Shown here: one piece after another, positions 1 through 12,424 of the stretch
Layout: every line of letters starts with the position of its first letter
Numbering within the stretch: position 1 is the stretch's first letter
Assembly: GCA_032622095.1 (NCBI GenBank)
Contig: CP136069.1
Coordinates: forward strand, 16,414,450-16,478,449
Direction of reading: 5' to 3'
DNA: 64,000 nt
From: Siphonodentalium dalli
Lineage: Eukaryota > Mollusca > Scaphopoda > Gadilida > Siphonodentaliidae
Program-made: the position numbers and the translations under genes
The notes under the pieces: generated by a model
Told to the model about the DNA's origin: nothing
The model's database searches: none
Seen by the model: the letters and a program-made list of their open reading frames with translations, nothing else

Positions 1-3000
1 TAGTGACTGATGTTGACCATTAGTAATACATGTAGTGACTGATATTGACCATTAGTAATACATGTAGTGGCTGATATAGACCATTAGTAATACATGTAGT
101 GACTGATATTGACAATTGGTAATACATGTAGTGACTGATATAGACCATTAGTAATACATGTAGTGACTGATTGTGACCATTAGTAATACATGTAGTGACT
201 GATATAGACCATTAGTAATACATGTATTGACTGATGTAGACCATTAGTAATACATGTAGTGGCTGATATAGACCATTAGTAATACATGTAGTGGCTGATA
301 TAGACCATTAGTAATACATGTAGTGGCTGATATAGACCATTAGTAATACATGTATTGACTGATGTAGACCATTAGTAATACATGTAGTGGCTGATATAGA
401 CCATTAGTAATACATGTATTGACTGATGTAGACCATTAGTAATACATGTAGTGGCTGATATAGACCATTAGTAATACATGTAGTGGCTGATATTGACCAT
501 TAGTAATACATGTATTGACTGATGTAGACCATTAGTAATACATGTAGTGGCTGATATAGACCATTAGTAATACATGTATTGACTGATGTAGACCATTAGT
601 AATACATGTAGTGGCTGATATAGACCATTAGTAATATATGTGATGACTGATATAGACCATTAGTAATACGTGTAGTGACTGATATATACCATTAGTAATA
701 CGTGTAGTGACTGATATAGACCATTAGTAATACGCGTAGTGACTGATATAGACCATTGGTAATACATGTAGTGGCTGATATAGACCATTAGTAATACATG
801 TAGTGACTGATATATACCATTAGTAATACATGTAGCGACCGATATTGACCATTAGTAATACATGTAGTGGCTGATATAGACCATTAGTAATACATGTAGT
901 GACTGATATTGACACCTGGTAATACATGTAGTGACTGATATAGACCATTAGTAATACATGTAGTGACTGATATTGACCATTAGTAATACATGTAGTGACT
1001 GATATTGACAATTTGTAATACATGTAGTGACTGATATAGACCATTAGTAATACATGTAGTGGCTGATATAGACCATTAGTAATACATGTAGTGACTGATA
1101 TTGACAATTGGTAATACATGTAGTGACTGATATAGATAATTAGTAATACATGTATTGACTGATAGACAATTAGTAATACATGTCGTGACTGATATATACC
1201 ATTGGTAATACATGTAGTGACTGATATAGACCATTAGTAATACATGTAGTGACTGATATAGACCATTAGTAATACATGTATTGAGTGATATAGACCATTA
1301 GTAATACATGTAGTGACTAATGTAGACCATTAGTAATACATGTAGTGGCTGATATAGACCATTAGTAATACATGTAGTGACTAATATAGACCACTAGTAA
1401 TACATGTAGTGACTGATATAGACCATTAGTAATACATGTAGTGACTGATATAGACTATTAGTAATACATGCAGTGACTGACAGAGACAATTAGTAATACA
1501 TGTAGTGGCTGATATATACCATTGGTAATACATGTAGTGACTGATATATACCATTGGTATTACATGTAGTGACTGATATAGACCATTAGTAATACACGTA
1601 GTGGCTGATATAGACCATTAGTAATAAATGTAGTGACTGATGTAGGCCATCAGTAATACATATAGTGACTGATATAGACCATTAGCAATACATGTAGTGA
1701 CTGATATAGACCATTAGTAATACATGTAGTGACTGATATAGACCATTAGTAATACATGTAGTGGCTGATATAGACCATTAGGTAATACATGTGTTGACTG
1801 ATGTAGACCATTAGTAATACATGTAGTGGCTGATATAGACCATTAGTAATATATGTAGTGGCTGATATAGACCATTAGTAATACATGTAATGGCTGATAT
1901 AGACCATCAGTAATATATGTGATGACAGATATAGACCATTAGTAATACGTGTAGTGACTGATGTTGACCATTAGTAATACATGTAGTGACTGATATTGAC
2001 CATTAGTAATACATGTAGTGGCTGATATAGACCATTAGTAATACATGTAGTGACTGATATTGACAATTGGTAATACATGTAGTGACTGATATAGACCATT
2101 AGTAATACATGTAGTGACTGATAGTGACCATTAGTAATACATGTAGTGACTGATATTGACAATTGGTAATACATGTAGTGACTGATATAGACCATTAGTA
2201 ATACATGTAGTGACTGATATAGACCATTAGTAATACATGTAGTGACTGGTGTAGACCATTAGTAATACATGTAGTGACTGGTATAGACAATTAGTAATAC
2301 ATGTAGTGACTGACAATTGGTAATACATGTAGTGACTGATATATACCATTGGTAATACATGTAGTGACTGATATAGACAATTAGTAATACATGTAGTGAC
2401 TGATATAGACCATTAGTAATACATGTATTGAGTGATATAGACCATTAGTAATACATGTAGTGACCGATGTAGACCATTAGTAATACATGTAGTGGCTGAT
2501 ATATACCATTAGTAATACATGTAGTGACTAATATAGACCACGAGTAATACATGTAGTGACTGATATAGACCATTAGTAATACATGCAGTGACTGATAGAG
2601 ACAATTAGTAATACATGTAGTGGCTGATATATACCATTGGTAATACATGTAGTGACTGATATAGACCATTAGTAATACATGTAGTGGCTGATATAGACCA
2701 TTAGTAATACATGTAGTGACTGATATTGACAATTGGTAATACATGTAGTGACTGATATAGATAATTAGTAATACATGTATTGACTGATAGACAATTAGTA
2801 ATACATGTCGTGACTGATATATACCATTGGTAATACATGTAGTGACTGATATAGACCATTAGTAATACATGTAGTGACTGATATAGACCATTAGTAATAC
2901 ATGTATTGAGTGATATAGACCATTAGTAATACATGTAGTGACTAATGTAGACCATTAGTAATACATGTAGTGGCTGATATAGACCATTAGTAATACATGT

Positions 3001-4988
3001 AGTGACTAATATAGACCACTAGTAATACATGTAGTGACTGATATAGACCATTAGTAATACATGTAGTGACTGATATAGACTATTAGTAATACATGCAGTG
3101 ACTGACAGAGACAATTAGTAATACATGTAGTGGCTGATATATACCATTGGTAATACATGTAGTGACTGATATATACCATTGGTATTACATGTAGTGACTG
3201 ATATAGACCATTAGTAATACACGTAGTGGCTGATATAGACCATTAGTAATAAATGTAGTGACTGATATAGGCCATCAGTAATACATGTAGTGACTGATAT
3301 AGACCATTAGCAATACATGTAGTGACTGATATAGACCATTAGTAATACATGTAGTGACTGATATAGACCATTAGTAATACATGTAGTGGCTGATATAGAC
3401 CATTAGGTAATACATGTGTTGACTGATGTAGACCATTAGTAATACATGTAGTGGCTGATATAGACCATTAGTAATATATGTAGTGGCTGATATAGACCAT
3501 TAGTAATACATGTAATGGCTGATATAGACCATCAGTAATATATGTGATGACAGATATAGACCATTAGTAATACGTGTAGTGACTGATGTTGACCATTAGT
3601 AATACATGTAGTGACTGATATTGACCATTAGTAATACATGTAGTGGCTGATATAGACCATTAGTAATACATGTAGTGACTGATATTGACAATTGGTAATA
3701 CATGTAGTGACTGATATAGACCATTAGTAATACATGTAGTGACTGATAGTGACCATTAGTAATACATGTAGTGACTGATATTGACAATTGATAATACATG
3801 TAGTGACTGATATAGACCATTGGTAATACATGTAGTGACTGATATAGACCATTAGTAATACATGTAGTGACTGGTGTAGACCATTAGTAATACATGTAGT
3901 GACTGGTATAGACAATTAGTAATACATGAGGTGACTGACAATTGGTAATACATGTAGTGACTGATATATACCATTGGTAATACATGTAGTGACTGATATA
4001 GACAATTAGTAATACATGTAGTGACTGATATAGACCATTAGTAATACATGTATTGAGTGATATAGACCATTAGTAATACATGTAGTGACCGATGTAGACC
4101 ATTAGTAATACATGTAGTGGCTGATATAGACCATTAGTAATACATGTAGTGACTAATATAGACCACTAGTAATACATGTAGTGACTGATATAGACCATTA
4201 GTAATACATGCAGTGACTGATATATACCATTGGTAATACATGTAGTGACTGATATATACCATTGGTATTACATGTAGTGACTGATATAGACCATTAGTAA
4301 TATGTGTAGTGACTGATATATACCATTGGTAATACATGTTGTGACTGCTATAGACAATTAGTAATACATGTAGTGACTGATATAGACAATTAGTAATACA
4401 TGTAGTGACTGATATAGACCGTTAGTAATACATGTAGTGACTGATATAGACCACTAGTAATACATGTAGTGACTGATATAGACCATTAGTAATACATGCA
4501 GTGACTGATAGAGACAATTAGTCATACATGTAGTGGCTGATATATACCATTGGTAATACATGTAGTGACTGATATATACCATTGGTATTACATGTAGTGA
4601 CTTATATAGACCATTAGTAATATGTGTAGTGACTGATATATACCATTGGTAATACATGTATTGACTGATATAGACAATTAGTAATACATGTAGTGACTGA
4701 TATAGACCATTAGTAATACACATAGTGGCTGATATAGAGCATTAGTAATACATTTAGTGACTGATATAGGCCATTAGTAATACATGTGGTGACTGATATA
4801 GACCATTAGTAATATGTGTAGTGACTGATATATACCATTGGAATACATGTTGTGACTGATATAGACAATTAGTAATACATGTAGTGACTGATATAGACCA
4901 TTAGTAATACACATAGTGGCTGATATAGACCATTAGTAATACATTTAGTGACTGATATAGACCATTAGCAATACATGTAGTGACTAAT
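1..4988. repeat. 32-bp minisatellite array, about 155 units
   Basis: Head-to-tail monomers of about 32 bp run from the first base to about 4988, so the array continues off the left edge. Each unit contains the words GACTGATATAGACCATTAG and TAATACATGTAG with scattered substitutions; a few units are one or two bases shorter. There is a higher-order structure: the block near 820-2440 recurs at 2445-4060 with the same variants, an offset of 1625 bp (about 51 monomers). Open frames on the minus strand are products of the repeat and are not genes. The last units become irregular before joining non-repeat DNA at TTTTGCTCGTTAG. Confidence 0.97.
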
Positions 4989-5022
4989 TTTGCTCGTTAG
5001 TATTATTGAACAACTCAGTTAA

Positions 5023-5447
5023 CGGTACTCAATCCGATTAAGTTCCCCTCAATTACTATTTATTTGGCTTCGGGGGTAAAAAAAATATTGATTCGAGTCG
5101 AGGAACCCACCCATCAAAGCTCGGAGTTATTAAATATCGATTTTTTAAATCGATTATATTTCACCATCTGGAATAATTAGTGGCCCAGTAAAAGTCGACG
5201 AGAAGATTGTCTCGGATCAAATTGCGGATGAAGATGGATAACTCTAAAATCAAGTGGCTTTTTTTGTGTGTCAGATATTTGATAAACCGGCAATAACATG
5301 TTTTGGGCAATTCTATGCTATAGTTGACTGGGGTTAGCATTATTTTTGGGCAATTAATCGATTCTAATAACTGAAGCCGCATTTCCAAAAAAATTGTCGT
5401 TGTTGGAATCTGATGATATGGGGACCATCGAATCGGATTGAGTATCT
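5023..5447. mobile_element. TTAA-flanked MITE (piggyBac-like), copy 1
   Basis: A 425 bp non-coding element flanked on both sides by TTAA (5019-5022 and 5448-5451). Ends are inverted: GGTACTCAATCCGATT at the left and AATCGGATTGAGTATC at the right. The paralogous locus has a single TTAA at 43859-43862 with the same flanks and no element, a clean empty site. TTAA targeting is the signature of piggyBac-type transposases; no transposase is encoded here, so it would need one supplied from elsewhere. Confidence 0.85.
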
Positions 5448-5703
5448 TTAATCTATGGACAAACGTTTTATCATGTTGACCGTGGGTTTTGTTCTCACTG
5501 GTGGGGGTTTATTTTCAAGTATTGGTGTCCATTGCCCTCCGAGGTATCTAACTGGATGAATAACGACGTTGTGAAAGGATATGCAGTGTTCAAAAATTTA
5601 TTAAATGCCATGGGCAGAAATGGAATTGAGGGGAGTTTGTGGTATTATTTGAAGGAGGATTCCGATCCATCCATCATGTTTTCCTTGGCTCTACTATACT
5701 ACC

Positions 5704-6175
5704 TAGATCATGCCATGAATCTCTACTCTGGCTAACGCCAGTAGAGATCATATTCCACCAGTACAAAACCTGGGAACTTTTTTAAGTTTTGACAGGAAAC
5801 CTTTTAAAGTAGAAAAATAACATGGGGAATATATCTCTTAGTTATTATCTGTTCCTTAATGATATACTTCACTGTAGGTGAAGGTCCCAACTCGAAATTT
5901 CACGTCGCTCTCAATTATAGAATATCTTCTGTGTAATAAATTCAATGTTTTTTGCGATATCAGCTCACAAAAATCAGAGAACATTATGAAATTTTGAGTT
6001 GGGACATTCACCTACAGTGAAGAACATTATTAAGGAAGAGATAACAACTAAGCAATATATTCTCTGTGTAATATTTTCGACTTTATAAGGTTCCCTGTCA
6101 AAAGTTCCAAGGTTTGCACTGGTGGAATATGATCTCTACAGGCGTTGGCCAGAGTAGAGATTCATGGCATGATCA
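5704..6175. mobile_element. Fold-back MITE with about 190 bp inverted repeats
   Basis: A 472 bp non-coding element with long inverted repeats (left GATCATGCCATGAATCTC, right GAGATTCATGGCATGATC). Target-site copies ACTATACTACC and ACTATATTACC lie at 5693-5703 and 6176-6186, and the paralog near 44108-44119 carries the site once. The exact duplication length is uncertain (8-11 bp), which would fit a hAT-like mechanism. A degraded relative lies at 61508-61870. Confidence 0.75.
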
Positions 6176-6186
6176 ACTATATTACC

Positions 6187-6961
6187 ATAACGTAAAACAG
6201 GAATGTATATACGGAGGGTGGATAAGGGCATTTCAGGGGGTTGGAGGGGGTGTGGTACCGTGAAGCATGTTACAAGCCCCTATGGGTTTTAACAAGCGAA
6301 ATCACGTTATTGGAGAATTATTTATAAGGAAAATAAAACAAAGTTGATATAGTTTTACATACATGTATGCATGTACTTGTTGATTACAGTTGTTTTACAT
6401 ATGTCTCAAGGCTTTCAGCATGTGCCCACGGTGAGGGCCTTTTTTGTAAATAAAGTTTATGTGTGCATAAATGTCATAATAACAGAGCACCGGGTCCGGT
6501 CAACAGGAACACCTATATAAGACTAGACCCAAAAACCAATAGTCAAAATTCAAAACACGTGATCAGGTACAACAGTGAAAAAAGAAAAACAAAATGAAAC
6601 AACATAATAATTCATTGCTCAGCAGAAAATGAGGGCGGCTTCTGGTGGGGATCAGACAATTAAATACTATAAAGATGTACTTGAGGGACAACAGGGCTGT
6701 GATGTAGAGATATGATACTGTAAACAATACATGTACTTGTTCAATCAGGTTTAATGGTATTATATTAGAGATTTTGAATTAAACCGCTTGGTAGATTCGA
6801 AGTATAGATGGACAGTATTAAAGATAAGATTATTTGTTGCATCACTGTCAGAATTATTTCCATAAAGTAAGCTTTTAATATTTATATCCACATTCATGTA
6901 AAGGCGTTGGGTCATTTTAAATGTTATGTGTTACATGAACTTACATCATATATGTTTGCAG
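6187..6961. other. Non-coding stretch before the Pro/Gly-rich exon
   Basis: No gene seen. The stretch belongs to the segmental duplication and aligns with 51430-51884, apart from the MITE present only there. If the downstream exon is real, at least the right part would be intron. Confidence 0.6.
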
Positions 6962-7090
6962 GGCCTTCACTAACAGGACCTCTAATGCCACCTCCTGGAC
7001 AGTTTCCTCCTGGACCGTTTCCTCCTGGATTCTTTCCTCCTGGGCCCTTTCCGATGGGACCACTTCCTCCGAGTCCATTCGGTTTGATGT
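6962..7090 (+). CDS. Putative internal exon of a Pro/Gly-rich protein
   Basis: A 129 bp open segment bounded by a good acceptor (TATGTTTGCAG ending 6961) and donor (GTAAGTATT from 7091). Read with two bases completing a split codon it encodes repeats of the type PPG-x-FPPG ending in GLM. The length is 43 codons exactly, and both junctions fall in the same codon phase, as in repeat-encoding modular exons. I do not recognise the gene, and neighbouring exons are not evident. A paralogous exon at 51885-52092 keeps both splice sites, which argues that this is a real exon rather than a chance open frame. The alternative is a low-complexity 15-bp repeat that happens to be flanked by splice-like words. 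Confidence 0.45.
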
Positions 7091-7279
7091 GTAAGTATTG
7101 AAACAATTATTTTAAGGGACCCAAGGATTTTGAAGTGGGTTCATCAGACAGAAACAAGAGCAATGCTAGCTAGGGCGTGGCAAAATACGCCCTTTATCAA
7201 TTTTAAATTGCACTACCACAAAATCAAATAATAATCTGAGCTAAAAAAGAATATTTGATATACCCCTAATTTCAATGTC

Positions 7280-8200
7280 AACATGGGGTCAAATTCTAAG
7301 ATGAAAATAATTGGACAGAACCTATATTCGAACTTGGCCTGTAGTTTTAGCTGGGAAACACATATACCAGATTTGGTTCAGATCAAATAATCTAAACTGG
7401 AGTTATTGATCAGAAACCCACATGTTATGAAATCGGTCAAATTCGAAGTTGAAAAAGGTCCGTAACTCATGTAAAAATAATTGGACCCATATTCGAACTT
7501 GGTCTGTATTTTAAGCTGGGAAATACACTTACCAACTTTGGTTCAGATCAAATGATTCAAACTGGAGTTATCGGTCAGAAACAAAAATGTTAAGAGAAAG
7601 TCAAATTTTAAGTTACAAAAAGGGCTGTAGCTCATGTAAAAATAACTGGACAGAACCCATATTCTAAATATTTGATTTGAGTCGCGGAACCCACCCATCA
7701 AACCTCAGTGATCAGACATATTCGAACAAGGCCTGTATTTTTAGGTGGGAAATACACATACCAACTTTGGATCAGATAAAATAATTCAAACTGGAGTTAT
7801 CGGTCAGAAACCAAAAATGTTAACAGAAGGTCAAATTCTAAGTTGCAAAAAGGGCCGTAACTCATGTAAAAATAACTGGACAGAACCCATATTAGAACTT
7901 GGCCTGTATCTTTAGCTGGGAAATACACAAACAACCTTTGATTAAAATCAAAGAATCCAAACTGGAGTTATCGATCGGAAACGAAAAATGTTAACAGACG
8001 GTCAAATTCTAAGTAGAAAAAGCGCCGTAACTCATGTAAACATAATTGGACGGAACCCATATTCGAACTTGGCCTGTATTTTTAGCTGGGGAATATACAC
8101 ACCAACTTTGGTTAAGATCACTTAATCCAAACTGGAGTTACCATTCGGAAACCAAAGATATTAACGGACGGACAGAAGGGTGGACAGACCGATACATAAT
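7280..8200. repeat. Dispersed/tandem repeat family (about 170-240 bp units)
   Basis: Four to five diverged copies of a unit containing AACCCATATTCGAAC, TTGGCCTGTA, TGGGAAATACACA and AAACTGGAGTTATCG follow each other (units near 7313, 7483, 7650, 7886 and 8046). The family recurs near 52560-52870, 58260-58500 and 61140-61470. No coding frame persists across units. Such arrays are common in mollusc-like genomes in my recollection, but the family is not one I can name. Confidence 0.75.
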
Positions 8201-8811
8201 ACGACCTTTTTGTTCAAAAGGGCGTATAAAAAATCATTATTGAATGCCAAGGACTCCTGAGATAACAAGGACTATCTGGATTATTAGCAATTTTAAGCCA
8301 GACCCAACTTTTGTCTGCCATGATAAGGGACCGAGATCCAATTGTAGAACCTATGAAGAACCCAGGCTTTTTAGCCGAGGAAAAAATTCCGGCATGGGCA
8401 ATTTTTTAGCCTAGACATATTCTGCTAATTAACATGGCTATAGGGGTTGTACGTCCCAACAAGTAAATATGTCATGGCGGCATTTATTTTTGCATTTGCA
8501 AATTTCCTTTCAAATTTCTGCTTGCATTTTCAGTATGGCTGCGTATGATGGATGCCTGATTTATGAAACACAAGGAATGAACTTTCCACAGTGATACTGA
8601 ATCGCAACATTACAATTTTGAAGCAGTCGACTGGTGACACCTATGCTAAACGCACCTTCAACAGACTAATTTCAGACAACTGTGAAAGACAACTATGATG
8701 TACAATGGAAGGCAGTAACCAACGACACTTTAGGGAAGATGTAAACTTGGTTGACGTGTTGTTTTTTTTCGACAGAGCTGCATTGTACATATAGAATATC
8801 CATATAGTTTG

Positions 8812-8918
8812 ACGAGATACAAGGTTTATTTTCGCGAGTATGATTCAGCTTTAGCGAGGTTCCCTATTTGCAGAATCATACGAGCGAAATAAACCCAGTA
8901 TCTCGTCAAACTTTATGG
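8812..8918. repeat. Hairpin / fold-back element
   Basis: Inverted arms of about 45 bp: GTTTGACGAGATAC at the left and GTATCTCGTCAAAC at the right, with further pairing through GAGTATGATTC and GAATCATACGAG. No coding content. Probably a small fold-back transposon relic. Confidence 0.7.
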
Positions 8919-9089
8919 GTATTGTTTATATCCATCGCCAAAGTTTAAAAGTAGTTGAGGTCTATTAAATTTGTTTAAATGGGATGAGAAATTAATGGGG
9001 AATTCTTTAGGAAACAATTAAAATCGATTGCAAGTTTTTGGGTTGAAGTTCTGAGCATGTGACTTTATTATGATAGATGTAGCCGTTCT

Positions 9090-9119
9090 TGCTTTATTTT
9101 AGCACGTGCTAAAATAAAG
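9090..9119. repeat. Perfect 30-bp palindrome centred on CACGTG
   Basis: GCTTTATTTTAGCAC is followed directly by its exact reverse complement, so the centre is an E-box CACGTG. It could be a fold-back relic or a symmetric binding site; nothing in the surroundings decides this. Confidence 0.7.
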
Positions 9120-10097
9120 CCATGGTTTATTTTGCAGCCTGTCTCTATATAGTAGACGACAAAGGTGATGGATACATATAGAATATGCAGATAGTGCTGT
9201 CGCTTAAACTGTTTGTATGTGAGGGGGATTTGAGCATCTATTGTGCGAGGCCCTGCCGAGTCCAAACGATGCAAAATCCCCCGAGCGGACATAAACTAAG
9301 CGACAAAATTAGCTACATATTTTATTTATCCATCGCACAACATTAATTTTTCCTTTTGTGAGGTAGATATGTCATTTTCCTCCGTTTTACATTCGTTACT
9401 TCGATGACGGCCTTAAATTTATGAGGTCAAGCAAATTAATTTGTATTCATGATGTTGGAAAACCAGAGTACAGCTTAGAGCGAAATAGTTTGTTGGTTTT
9501 TTCGATAGGTATTCTAAGTTGGTCTTGTTCTAAAGATGCCATATATATTTTTAGAGCGAAAACACAAATCGATTTACGAATTTTGAATCAATTGTGGTGA
9601 ATTATGGATGGTAAAAAATGTCCCAAAATCACAATAATATCATTTAGGTCGGTTAACATCCCTAGTTACCTGCGCAATCTGCAAATACAATGACGTCATG
9701 AAAGTAGTACTAACATAATAAAGCTACATGTACATTGACGTAATAAACATAAAGTTTATTAGGCAGGCTTTATGTAGGCAATAGAGATAGTGAGCGGTGG
9801 ATAAATCATGTTCTAACAATTAAATTTTTTTAAGAAAATTGTTTTTCATGAATTTATTTCCCAAGGGAACAATATCAGAGAAACAACAAGTCATGTTTGT
9901 TGAATTGGGCTGATTTTCAATGATATGAATAGAATGGGACTTAGAGACAAATTTAAAATAAGGTGTTTCAGCCCAATGTGCAATGATTGGTGAAAAGGTA
10001 GACCTTTTGGGAATACAAAGAGGTGACTCTTTGTAATGTTTAGGTGTCTAGGGGCAACATATGAAAAATGTATTTAATTCTATTTATAAACATGACC

Positions 10098-10262
10098 CAC
10101 TGATCACAGCCAGAGGGCGCCCCATGTCATGCTGATCACAGCCAGGGGGCGCCCCATGTCATGCTGATCACAGCCAGGGGCGCCCCATGTCATGCTGATC
10201 ACAGCCAGGGGGCGCCCCATGTCATGTTGATCACAGCCAGGGGGCGCCCCATGACATGCTGA
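10098..10262 (+). repeat. Five-unit tandem repeat with CTCF-like core
   Basis: Five direct copies of a 32-33 bp unit holding TGATCACAGCCAGGGG and GGCGCCCCATGTCATG. Four of five read GCCAGGGG(G)CGC; the first reads GCCAGAGGGCGC. This resembles the core of the CTCF motif known in bilaterians (CCAGNAGGGGGCGC-like). Function is inference only; a simple minisatellite is the alternative. Confidence 0.85.
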
Positions 10263-11229
10263 TCATATTTTCCTAATATTCCCCCAACAAACATGGGTCA
10301 GTGTCAAATTCTCCCATAATGGACAATGCCAACCAGACCTAAAACAATTGACAAAAATGTCATAAAGAAAACTATTCTGCTGCAAGTCATATTCCTGGTT
10401 TTAATACATCACCCCGTGTACGTGGTATCGCCAAACCCGGGGGTATCACCAAACCAGAGAATTGTGGTTTTGATAAATGAACATATATATTCCCTCAGAT
10501 GAAGCTATATATCTCCCAGTTAAATGGTGATATCCACTATTCAAAACATAATTTCGCAAAGCGGAATATTCCCTCAATGGGATAGCGACCATAGCTTGCT
10601 CTCACCCAATAAATTTCATAGAAATTCCGACTCATTTCCGATTTTATCATAAAAGCTAAAGCGTTGAACAAAGCCCGTAGATATTGAGCGATAGATAGTA
10701 TTATTAATATATATCCACGCAACAATTATATCTAAGCGACACTAGAAATTACCATTAATGTTGCCAAGACAGTTATCAAACTTGAAGTATAACTGTCATC
10801 ATGGCAACCATAGCATACATATTAATTAGTTATTCGACCTGTATCTCATTTGGCAACAAAGCCAAGCCACTATCTAGATTTATTGGGAAAGTGCAAGAAC
10901 GATTGTGACCACCTTGGACTTGTATTCTGCTAGACTACCGGAAGTAATTAAGGCGTGATGTTTTTACGTATATAAGGACTCGAAATCTGGGCGGAAGGGA
11001 GTACTGTAGTTGCCATGATTGCTACTAGGTGCTCTGTGTGCGTACCTTCCTGTGATGTGTTGGGCGTAGCATATCTATAATCGTATCCGGGATAATGGTT
11101 CACAAACTACCGGTGCATCGGCGACCTACCTGGCAACGCACAACCTTTTGCCCCGTAATTTGATTTTATATACGACCGCACCTCTCCTAGCTGCCTGACC
11201 ACGGAAAGGGATATCATATCATGCAGCGA
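10263..11229. other. Intergenic stretch, nothing recognised
   Basis: AT-rich DNA with short open frames only and no splice-bounded or homologous coding segment that I can support. Confidence 0.5.
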
Positions 11230-12280
11230 ATACCCATTCACGGGCAATCGGGCAAGTCGCTAGCTGTAGTGGAATTGAATAAATTAACCCTCACGCTGCT
11301 GTCGAATTTGCTACGATTGTACACAAAACACCCCGGAATATAACACCTGCCGACCGCACCACCACCAAGGGACCGTGCTAAATGGGGCATTCATTATCGT
11401 TCAGAATACAGACCTGTATATGTACCAAAGTTCCATTCCGTAAGTCGATATCTTGAGCGGAAACGGCACTGTTAACTTCTAATTTGCGGCCTGTTTCGTC
11501 ATATGTATAGGTACGCAAAGTTCAAAAAGGTACCGAGCGTAAATCTTCCGCTAGCTACCTAACCACGCAAATGCATGGACATCATATCAAGCAGCGAATA
11601 CCCATCTGCGTCCATGGGCGATCGGATAAGTCGCTAGCTGTAGCGGAAGTGAATAAATTAATCATCACGCTGCTGTCGAATTCTCTATGAATGTACGCAA
11701 GCAAAACGCCGAAAATAACACCGCACCACCACCAGGGGATAGAGCGAGATGGGGTGTGCATCATCGTGCAGAATAAACCAGTATGTACCAAATTTCCAAT
11801 TCCCAAGTCGATAGCTTGAGCGGAAATGGCACTGTTAACCCATATATTGTTGCCGGTTCCGTTAGGTACGCAAAATGCAAAAAGGCACCGACCGCACAGA
11901 CCCTGGCTGCCTGAACACGGACATGGACACCATGTCATGTAGCGAATACCCCTCTGCATGGATCCATGAACGATCGGGCAAGTCGCTATATATGTAGCGA
12001 ATGTGAATAAATTATCCAGGTCTGTTCCGCATGATAATGCATGCCACATGTCGCTCGGTCATCTGGTGGCGGTGCGGTCGCTGTGGGTGTTTTTTTCGGC
12101 GTTTTTGCGTACATTCATAGCAAATTCGACAGCAGCGTATGGGTTAAGTTATATACTTCCGCGTAGCCAGGGGAGGTTCGGTCGATGCCTTTCTGAATTT
12201 TGCGTACCTGGCGGAACCGGTCGCAAATTAGGATATGTCGGGTGCGGACGGGTGCGGTCGGCTTTTAGTGGGACCGGGTA
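11230..12280. repeat. Tandem and inverted repeat block
   Basis: Two direct copies of about 390 bp (compare 11250-11600 with 11630-12010; shared words GTCGCTAGCTGTAG, CACGCTGCTGTCGAATT, CTTGAGCGGAAA) are followed at about 12055-12260 by an inverted partial copy (TTTTTGCGTACATTCATAG, AAATTCGACAGCAGCGTA). The two long open frames here, on opposite strands, are complementary by-products of this fold-back structure and have no protein family features. Confidence 0.75.
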
Positions 12281-12424
12281 GGCGTAAATGGAGTGCTGCT
12301 AGAGAACAACCTATGTTATACTTTTCACCACAGTAACCTGGTTACGAATAAGTAAATAGTATTTTGCTTTCTAAATATGGACATAACAATGCCCATTCCC
12401 ATATAAAAATCCCCCTTGGTGTCA

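Larger units (their letters stand above)
4989..9944 (+). repeat. Segmental duplication, copy 1
   Basis: This stretch is colinear, at a clearly diverged level, with about 43785-44215 plus 51420-55359 in the same orientation. Shared landmarks include the words around 5490-5700 (compare 43895-44118), 6240-6330 (51515-51580), the proline/glycine-rich exon at 6962-7090 (51885-52092), 8285-8450 (53325-53480) and the last 170 bases before 9944 (ending 55359). Elements present in only one copy are inserted transposons. Apart from the putative exon and listed elements I see no coding sequence in 6187-6961 or 8230-9944. Confidence 0.85.

Noticed and set aside
820-4723. Several 60-100 codon minus-strand frames rich in Tyr, Ile, Thr
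   Set aside because: They are translations of the 32-bp minisatellite, whose unit rarely contains a stop in that frame.
1-4988. CRISPR-like array
   Set aside because: Units are contiguous, with no unique spacers, and the genome is animal.
11582-12281. 155- and 92-codon frames on opposite strands
   Set aside because: Complementary by-products of a fold-back repeat block, duplicated at 20967-21529; no protein family features.
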